From positions 1 to 20,182 of the forward strand of contig JAUCBJ010003929.1 in the NCBI GenBank assembly GCA_032718475.1: a stretch of 20,182 nt of DNA, written 5' to 3'. Each line of letters begins with the position of its first letter. Positions within the stretch are counted from its first letter, which is position 1. Below are positions 9,631 to 16,248 of the stretch, piece by piece. The notes beneath the pieces were generated by a model. The model was not told the origin of the DNA. It worked only from the letters and a program-made list of their open reading frames with translations, and searched no databases. The position numbers were made by a program, and so were the translations under genes. This stretch comes from Nemertoderma westbladi. Taxonomy: Eukaryota; Xenacoelomorpha; Nemertodermatida; Nemertodermatidae.

Positions 9631-10139
9631 GTATGACTCGATGGTTACTAAACTTGTTATTAGTATCGGCGGTAACCAAAAGCGCATTTACTGTTATAAT
9701 AAGGCCAAAAATTCTTCATCCCGGGCCTAAATGTGCTTATAAACTGCGGCGCCAACGTAAACATTTATTGAATTTATAGCTTAACTTGAGACTTCAATTA
9801 AAAATAACCAAAAATTCACCAAAACTTATCTACAAGACTACAAGATGTAATTTTGATTTTAATATAAATATATACCAAATATATTATATTACATGGATAA
9901 TTACAGGGAATTAAATGTATTCCATTTGTGATTGTTTTTATTTTCTCTTCCCCATTGCATTAATGCAACCCATCAACCAACGTCACACACTTTTATGTGC
10001 ACTATACGGATACGCTGTATAGTGTTGTAGTATAGTATCAAATCAAGCAATCAAACATGTGCAAGGCGGCGGGGTGGTGTTAATTCCACACAACCATTGC
10101 AACTTTATTTATCATTGCATCTCAACACTCCTCGCATCA
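9631..10139. other. RAE1-CNIH4 intergenic region
   Basis: AT-rich DNA with no gene. It should hold the RAE1 3' UTR. A perfect 8 bp hairpin, CACTATAC (10000-10007) and GTATAGTG (10017-10024) with a 9 base loop, is the only structure noted. Confidence 0.6.
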
Positions 10140-10500
10140 ATGATATAATTTTTATAATGCAAACATGAAATGTATAACTTCACAGCTTCACAGCCACTAT
10201 AATGAGCTCAGACTACATTATTTATTATCTTTATAAGCCATCATTTTATTATTAAGGAAATTCAGTTTCAGAACTTTACTTTGGCAGAAGAGGAACCTAT
10301 TTCAGCCAGTAATCGATAGTTTATGTATCTTAACTCCTACACTCAAAGTTGCGTAGATATAAGCGCGGTATTCAAGGCCACTAAACTATATATATTCAGA
10401 TACACTAGGCCTATACGAACTACGAAGTAGTATTAGGATCGAGGCTTTTATATAATTGACATTATTGGAATAACAACACGTAATAAACGATTCCTGCATA

Positions 10501-11311
10501 CCAGTGACTAGGGCTCGATCGGAGTTTTTATTTTGCCGGAGCCGGAGTGGAAAAAAAATTGCCGGAGTTTGACCGGAGCCGGAGTTTCTTTCCCTATGTG
10601 TATTTTCCCTATATCCGGACCGGGTCGCCGTCGTTAGTACTAATATCCGGGTCGCCGTCGTCGGTACTCATATCCGGGCACCGGGTCACCGTCGTTGGTA
10701 CTTATATCCTGGTCGCGGACAGAACTCCTTGCATCATTCTCAGTCCATTCCCCTTCCAGAATTATAGTACATATAGCTGTATGTATAGTAGTACCTACAG
10801 TAGCTTGAGGTGCGGGATTGTCAGACTGTGTATTCAAGCTGTCAGGTAGGCCTACCGCTACCAGTACAGCAGTTCCGGAATTAGATTAAGTCAGTGAGTA
10901 CAGAAGTCAGGAAGTAGTACCGGTACTACAGTACTACTGTACTGCTGTAGTACTACCAGTAGGCCTACCTGCTACCAGCCTGCCAGTAAATCTAAGTTAT
11001 TTAGTATTACACTGCCTGACTGCTTTACCAGTTTACTGCAGTACTGTAGTATAGTAATACTGTAATAATAGTAGTATCAAAGTAGTACAGTCAGACAGTA
11101 CTGCAGTACTACCGGTACTGGACAGCTGGAGTAGGCTATTGGAGTACCGTACACTGGAATATACTGCTGCCATATGCCTATCTGCCTATACTAGCCTATA
11201 TATTATGTACATTAATATAAAACATACATTATTAAAAAAACTCCGGCTCCGGTGATTTTTCTAACTCGCTCCGGTTCGGAGCCGGAACTCCGATCGAGCC
11301 CTACCAGTGAC
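10501..11311. mobile_element. non-autonomous hAT-like element, copy 2 (795 bp) with 8 bp TSD
   Basis: The element spans 10509-11303 and has the same perfect ends as copy 1 (TAGGGCTCGATCGGAG, inverted). It is flanked by the direct repeat CCAGTGAC (10501-10508 and 11304-11311). The unoccupied target survives as a single CCAGTGAC at 11709-11716 in the second duplication copy, which confirms the borders to the base. Subterminal GCCGGAG/CTCCGG words are shared with copy 1. The interior differs and includes TACTGCAGTA words at 11034 and 11099. No transposase frame is present. Confidence 0.95.
10611..10720 (+). repeat. minisatellite inside hAT-like copy 2
   Basis: About three and a half imperfect copies of a ~30 bp GC-rich unit with core ATATCCGGG...GTCGCCGTCGTTGGTACT. 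The units differ by small insertions (ACCGG or GCACCGG). The array is absent from copy 1 of the element. Confidence 0.75.
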
Positions 11312-11760
11312 CCCATTTTGTACATTTTAATTTGAAATACATATGATATAATTTTTATAATGCAAACATGAAATGTATAACTTAACAGTTGAGCTTCACA
11401 GCCACTATAATGAGCTCAGACTACATTATTTATTATCTTTATAAGCCATCATTTTATTATTAAGGAAATTCAGTTTCAGAACTTTACTTTGGCAGAAGAG
11501 GAACCTATTTCAGCCAGTAATCGATAGTTTATGTATCTTAACTCCTACACTCAAAGTTGCGTAGATATAAGCGCGGTATTCAAGGCCACTAAACTATATA
11601 TATTCAGATACACTAGGCCTATACGAACTACGAATTAGTATTAGGATCGAGGCTTTTATATAATTGACATTATTGGAATAACAACACGTAATAAACGATT
11701 CCTGCATACCAGTGACCCCATTTTGTACATTTTAATTTGAAATACATATTGAGGGCGAAT

Positions 11761-12183
11761 ATGTCTGGGGTTATACTAATGTTGATATTTAATATGGTCG
11801 ATATATTTCTATTGTGTCTCACTCAACTCTCGGTTCTTATGATACTATCGGATCTGGAATGCGACTATATCAACGCCAAACAGTGCTGTTACAAACTCAA
11901 CTGGCGCGTTTTACCAGAAATTATCGGCAATTGTTTGATAGTAACTGGACTGCTGATATTTTTCCGATATATATTGTTGTTACTCACTGTGCCGATGTTG
12001 GCTTGGCTTTTGTACAAGTATAAGTCAGTTCCTCTCGGCTATATAGGCATGTACGATCCTTTGGAGATTCATAATAGAGGACAACTGAAAACTCATATAC
12101 GGGACACAATGTTCAAATTACTATTCTATATTATCTTGTTCTTCGTCTTTGTCTGGACAACGGTAATTACAGCTATTTCATAG
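11761..12183 (+). CDS. CNIH4: CNIH4-type cornichon, ER cargo receptor, single exon
   Basis: A 140-residue homologue of cornichon family member 4, a multi-pass membrane protein of the early secretory pathway that helps load cargo into COPII vesicles. The human protein has 139 residues. The start is the ATG with A at -3; an in-frame TTG upstream at 11737 is not a plausible eukaryotic start. Hydrophobic segments lie at about residues 5-29, 52-84 (probably two passes) and 117-137. The family signature SDLECDYINAKQCC is at residues 30-43. The cornichon motif YDPLEIHNRGQLKTH is at 98-112. The CDS has no intron. Its upstream region is the duplicated segment described at 10140-11749. An AATAAA at 12762-12767 is the first clear poly(A) signal but lies ~580 bp downstream. 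Confidence 0.95.
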   Translation: MSGVILMLIFNMVDIFLLCLTQLSVLMILSDLECDYINAKQCCYKLNWRVLPEIIGNCLIVTGLLIFFRYILLLLTVPMLAWLLYKYKSVPLGYIGMYDPLEIHNRGQLKTHIRDTMFKLLFYIILFFVFVWTTVITAIS

Positions 12184-13172
12184 TATTTACATTCATCGAT
12201 GTACCTAATATACGGTGACATGCAAAAATATGCACTACATTTAGGAGATCAATTTGTGGCCATCATGCATAGTAAGTCATCTAATTTGTATATATACATA
12301 TATGCGATGTATGCACTCAATTACTGATTATGTTTTCTGTACGCATTATTTTTTTGATGCAATATTTTGAGACCATCAAAATATTTTTAGATGTTACCTA
12401 ATTGAGAGAACACAAGTTTTATTTGAAGTGTATAAATCTAGTATAAAAAACATTAGTAGCATTCAATCTGCCAGATTCTTCCAAAGATAACGAAATTTGT
12501 TTTCGGGTCAATATCTAACAAAATATATATCTATCTATTATAAAAATATTTGGATTTTTGTCATAAAATTATTGCCCTGACACTAAACATTTATCTTACG
12601 GCAATATGTACCCGGCTAATATGCCAGTAGTGATAGTAGAATACGAGAGGACTGCATTCATGTGCCCCGCTTCTATCAATTTGGTGCCATTTAAAGGCAT
12701 TTTGGTGTAACCTAGATCAGCTTCGTAATTTGGTGGCTTTAATTTCCATATTATGGTGGTAAATAAATTTATTAGTTACTTATAATTATTTGGTGGAATT
12801 CAGTTCTTGTATAACCACTCAGGACGTTATTTTTATTCGTATTATTTTTGTGTTATTATTATATTTTCGGTATTAGACGTGCCTTACACAATGATATTAT
12901 CGTAAAATAATATTATCACATGTCATAATAATTGGTGATATATCATTTCATTTGCATTGAACTATTAATCACATTCAAATTGTTTGTTGATTATAAAGTG
13001 TATCACCCTCGTTCCCAGCTAATTGCTACGCCGTCATGTTATATATAATATTGATTGAATAACTCATTACACACTTTCCATACTACTAAACTATGCGAAT
13101 GATATACACTTGGTAGTGGACCTGGCACGCAATACGTCACCCATTTCCATAGTGAAATCAAGATAAATCTAA
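12184..13172. other. CNIH4-CMC4 intergenic region
   Basis: Very AT-rich, with no gene recognised. It contains the probable CNIH4 3' UTR (AATAAA at 12762-12767). Small GATATTATC palindromes occur near 12892. A CRE/ATF-like TACGTCAC (13133-13140) lies 33 bp before the CMC4 start codon and could belong to its promoter. Confidence 0.5.
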
Positions 13173-13421
13173 ATGGCACGTGATCCGTGTCAGAAGTACG
13201 CGTGCGCGATTCAGACGTGTTTGGAGAAACGCAACTATAAGCGGGAACGTTGTGAGGAGACGATAGAGGCAATGTTTCAGTGTTGCGTCGCTTATAAAAC
13301 TCGTAACCCGACCACAGAGCCGCCTTCCAAGATCTGTGAGGGGTTCCTAAAGAATCCGGCCTACAAAGATAGACTGAAAACATTAACGAACCAATCAGAT
13401 GGATTAGATACACGGGAGTGA
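13173..13421 (+). CDS. CMC4: CMC4 (p8-MTCP1) twin CX9C mitochondrial protein, single exon
   Basis: An 82-residue homologue of CMC4, a small coiled-coil-helix-coiled-coil-helix (CHCH) protein of the mitochondrial intermembrane space. The N-terminus DPCQKYACAIQTC matches the family. Two CX9C motifs are present, C6-C16 and C27-C37. C11, C38 and C55 supply the extra cysteines of this family. Proteins of this type are imported and oxidised by the MIA40 relay. The loop between C38 and C55 is a few residues longer than in the human protein (68 residues), and the tail after C55 is hydrophilic. The ATG has T at -3 and G at +4. The stop region reads TGA TAA TAA, with AATAAA at 13423-13428, so the 3' UTR may be extremely short. 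The precise cellular role of CMC4 is poorly known. Confidence 0.9.
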   Translation: MARDPCQKYACAIQTCLEKRNYKRERCEETIEAMFQCCVAYKTRNPTTEPPSKICEGFLKNPAYKDRLKTLTNQSDGLDTRE

Positions 13422-13422
13422 T

Positions 13423-13428
13423 AATAAA
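13423..13428 (+). terminator. poly(A) signal AATAAA right after the CMC4 stop
   Basis: AATAAA begins two bases after the TGA codon. It is the only canonical signal close to the CMC4 end. If it is used, cleavage would fall in or near the G run at 13434-13453. Confidence 0.45.
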
Positions 13429-13433
13429 AGGGA

Positions 13434-13453
13434 GGGGGGGGGGGGGGGGGGGG
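13434..13453 (+). repeat. run of 20 G
   Basis: Twenty consecutive G just after the CMC4 stop codon. It can form a G-quadruplex and is prone to replication and sequencing slippage, so the true length is uncertain. Confidence 0.9.
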
Positions 13454-13560
13454 TAATGTGTAATGGAATTGTAACAATGATATTATCATTACCAATTTTA
13501 GATATAAGAATATAAATTATTACAACAAATAATATTTATTTGAAAAATACGTTATTTTCT

Positions 13561-13773
13561 CTATCATACTATCTTATATTAGATAACTGATGAGGCGGAA
13601 TGCAACGGCCAGGGGGTCAATGTTAACATATTAAAGTTAACATATGTCAGTGTCAGTCGTATGGTGGAAATAAGGGTCTTCCCCGGCTAATGATATAACG
13701 TGAATGACGTTGTTATAACAATTGACCCCCTGGCCGTTGCATGCCGCCTCATCAGTTATGTAATATATGATAG
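13561..13773. mobile_element. fold-back element / MITE (~213 bp)
   Basis: The arms 13584-13620 and 13722-13758 are 37 bp reverse complements with one mismatch. They contain AACTGATGAGGCGG and GGCCAGGGGGTCAA. The inversion continues outward with imperfections to CTATCAT (13561-13567) and ATGATAG (13767-13773). The 101 bp centre has a direct repeat GTTAACATAT. No open frame is present. The long arms and small size fit a MITE, but I cannot define a target duplication, so the superfamily is unknown. It lies between CMC4 and the engrailed exons. Confidence 0.8.
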
Positions 13774-15014
13774 AAACATCCTTCTTGACGATATGGACGT
13801 GCTAGACAATGACGCTATTAGCTTCTCCCTAACTCTGATATTTAATTTAAAATAAAACAATATTATTCAGTATAACAATATTAGTAAACTTTATTTCTCA
13901 TCGGCACCGGGAATGAAAATGAAATAGTGATGAGTAACAGGTTCATTTTACTAATATAAATAACACGTCAATGATATAGGGTATGTGTACGGACTAACAG
14001 TCTAGAAACTAATCATGTTGTCAATTTCACAGAAGGCACCTTCACATTTTATAGTCAATATTCAGTTACCATGGTTATAATATAATATTTCACCTTTCTT
14101 ATTTCCAAATTATGTTTATACTACACCAAGACTTGTATTCAAAACCAGATTGATATTCTCTCTAAGTTTAATGCAAGTCCCACATTTCTAGTTAGGTATG
14201 TTATACCATTGATTTGTTCCACGAACGAAATATGTTAATAAATAGCAGTTCGGAGTATCTCAAGGCCCAATTGGCATGTTTTATCATTCAAATTGCACGA
14301 TCGCAATTCTCGGCATGACAGCCTGTCCAGCTAAATGACGCCCTAATACATATCCACATATGATGAATTCGCAAAATGGCAACAAAAGACAAGTTATTTA
14401 CAAGTAATCATACATCATAAGGCCCTCATTAGGGCCGGTGATTAAAAGGACACACTGCTACCTCCCGGAACGATACCATAGCAAACCAGGACAGACTCAA
14501 CAAGATCTCCCAATCAGGCCTACCGCAGTAATTACCGTGGAAGCCCTGTATTCGCATCCTCATTGCCAGGGCTACATTCCCTTTTGCCGACTGATTATCC
14601 CGCCATTGGCATGCTAAATTGCTCGTCTTGTTTGTTTGTAATGCAAACTGTTAGAGAGGAAGGTTATTAAGTTGGACCTCTAGGCCATAACCGTGGTTGA
14701 TGAAAGTGAAACACGTTTACGAAGTGGGTAAGAACTTATTAAAAACGTCCTAATCAATTAACCAATTTTGTATTTAGATGACTAGAAGGCATAGAAAGTT
14801 GTGCATTAAAATTCAGTATAATTATATCATTGATGATCAGACTGAGTAGCCCCGAATTAATTCATTTAGCCTATCCAAAACAATTTAAAGAATTTTTATT
14901 GGTTTTTATGTCTCAACAGTTTATGTGAGGGGTTGACGTTCTGATAATAATAAATTTACACAACAGCTCTCATAATCATAGTATTTTACTTTTTATTGCT
15001 CTTAATTTCAACAG
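13774..15014. other. DNA upstream of the engrailed exons (intron or 5' region)
   Basis: No exon is recognised on either strand, and the engrailed EH1, EH2 and EH3 motifs were not found here. A patch of higher GC at about 14440-14720 stands out from its AT-rich surroundings. It holds TAATTA (homeodomain-type), ACATTCC (TEAD-type) and ATGCAAAC (POU-like) words and could be a cis-regulatory element. The 3' end of the stretch is the acceptor TTTCAACAG before 15015. Confidence 0.4.
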
Positions 15015-15123
15015 GCCCCCGCAGTAAGCGACGAAAACAGAAGCTTGCCAACGAGAAACGTCCGCGAACAGCCTTCTCTGGGGACCAACTCAAGATCTTG
15101 AGATTTGAGTTCCAGGAAAACAG
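15015..15123 (+). CDS. en: engrailed-class homeobox gene, exon with first part of the homeodomain
   Basis: Internal exon of an engrailed transcription factor, a segment and neural patterning regulator and repressor. It follows acceptor TTTCAACAG and ends at donor CAG/GTAAGG. It encodes (G)PRSKRRKQKLANEKRPRTAF and on to homeodomain residue 24. The Gly codon is split after its first base, at the GPRS motif, where many animal engrailed genes have an intron. EKRPRTAF is the engrailed-type homeodomain N-terminal arm; L16 and F20 of helix 1 are present. The rest of the protein N-terminus, including the Groucho-binding EH1 motif and the EXD/PBX-binding EH2 motif, must lie on an upstream exon that I could not find in this window. 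The gene is therefore partial here. Confidence 0.92.
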
Positions 15124-15748
15124 GTAAGGCCTGTCTGTTTGATTGTCGCTCTTAATAAGGCGGCTGTTAAATCTAAAAGGTGTGAAAAAAGTGCAGGTTT
15201 AGAAAATTTAAGGATTTAGAAAAAATGAATGTCAGAGAATAAAACGAATTTCCAAACGCAATAGTAATGTTTTTTCCCCCCTCACTTTATGTTAAATTTT
15301 TTAGTGAATCAGTTACCAATTAAAGAAAAACTTTTAGTATGAAATTTCCAAGGCGTTGAGTTCTTAACTCACGGTTTGCTTTTTATACCTACGACGTTAT
15401 TACTGCGCCGCCGCATTATTTCAGTTCAACTTCGTTTTGTATTTCACTGAATATTTCCTCGTCAGACCCATGAGCTATTGTTCATTATTATTTAACAGTA
15501 AATGACCTGGAATAATAACCAAATGGGCCAAATAACTGTAACTTGTTTATAACCGTACAGACAGAGCCGATAACACTGACAATGTATGTAATTTTTATAA
15601 TAAAATTATAATAGACCCTAAAAAAAGTAAAGTAATAAAAAGTAAATTTTCTTCGGCCGCAAAAATCGGTAGAACCTTGGACCCTAAAAAGTACTACAAC
15701 TGAATGTACTGTATATAAATCTAAAACTATAATATTGACTTTTACCAG
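15124..15748 (+). other. intron inside the engrailed homeobox (625 bp, phase 2)
   Basis: GTAAGG at the 5' end and TTTTACCAG at the 3' end give consensus splice sites. The intron splits the AGG codon of homeodomain residue R24 (ENR/YLTE). It is AT-rich and holds no recognised feature. Confidence 0.9.
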
Positions 15749-16016
15749 GTACCTCACAGAAAAACGACGTCAGGATTTATCAAAGTCACTGGGGCTCCAT
15801 GAAAACCAAGTAAAGATCTGGTTTCAGAACAAGCGTGCGAAGATGAAGAAACAGGGTGGGGTCAGGTCTGAGTTAGCCCTACATCTAATGGCACAAGGTC
15901 TTTACAACCACAGAATATCTAATGACACTCAGAATCGGGAAACTAATATATACAATAACTCGTCACCCAATGATGATAATCAAGATACTTTCACTTTCAA
16001 CCAGTTTAACGCTTAA
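15749..16016 (+). CDS. en: engrailed-class homeobox gene, terminal exon with recognition helix and EH5
   Basis: Final exon of the gene started at 15015. Its first base completes the split AGG (R24). It encodes [10 protein letters not shown] and the recognition helix [16 protein letters not shown], with the invariant W48, F49, N51 and R53 plus the Q50 typical of engrailed. The EH5 motif [13 protein letters not shown] follows directly, which confirms the engrailed class. After EH5 comes a ~38-residue polar tail rich in Asn, Asp and Thr. Engrailed proteins often end soon after EH5, so this tail is unusual. Several homeodomain positions (S9, G10, I15, F18, H41, N43) make it look divergent. A poly(A) signal follows at 16149-16154. 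Confidence 0.95.
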
Positions 16017-16148
16017 AACTATTTACAATTAATTGAGTTTTATTAATTAATGTATAGGTTATTAGCATACATCTGTGTTGGACCAAGATAAGCCAATTTG
16101 AGTAGAGCAAAGTTTTCCTTTGCTTAATTTCCTCACATATTATGTCCT

Positions 16149-16154
16149 AATAAA
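16149..16154 (+). terminator. poly(A) signal AATAAA for engrailed
   Basis: First canonical AATAAA, 133 bp after the engrailed stop codon. It lies 38 bp from the opposing signal of MSTO1 at 16192-16197. Confidence 0.6.
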
Positions 16155-16191
16155 TTTTAGTTTCATTACCGATAGACTGAAGCATCATACC

Positions 16192-16197
16192 TTTATT
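16192..16197 (-). terminator. poly(A) signal AATAAA for MSTO1 (minus strand)
   Basis: TTTATT on the plus strand, 52 bp beyond the MSTO1 stop codon. With the engrailed signal at 16149-16154 it implies tail-to-tail transcripts that may overlap slightly. Confidence 0.6.
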
Positions 16198-16248
16198 TCA
16201 CTCGTTATATAGATAGAGATACTACAGTACATTAGATACTACAGTATA

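Larger units (their letters stand above)
10140..11749. repeat. tandem segmental duplication upstream of CNIH4, first copy split by a hAT insertion
   Basis: A unit of about 0.4 kb occurs twice in tandem. Copy 1 is 10140-10508 plus 11312-11343, and copy 2 is 11343-11749. Both run from ATGATATAATTTTTATAATG to ATTTGAAATACATAT. The offset is 1203 bp, then 1208 bp after a 5 bp indel next to a CTTCACAG tract. Apart from that tract I noticed one clear substitution (GAAGTAGT at ~10420 versus GAATTAGT), so the copies are about 99% identical. Copy 2 ends 11 bp before the CNIH4 start codon, so the unit probably includes its promoter and 5' UTR. Both copies hold a TTTATATAAT stretch (near 10446 and 11654) that could act as a TATA-like element. 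Confidence 0.92.

Noticed and set aside
11737-11760. N-terminal extension of CNIH4 (start at 11737)
   Set aside because: It begins with TTG, lies in the duplicated upstream repeat, and CNIH4 proteins are ~139 residues, matching the ATG at 11761.
13039-13413. 124-codon antisense frame over CMC4
   Set aside because: CMC4 on the plus strand has clear twin CX9C motifs, and the antisense product has none.
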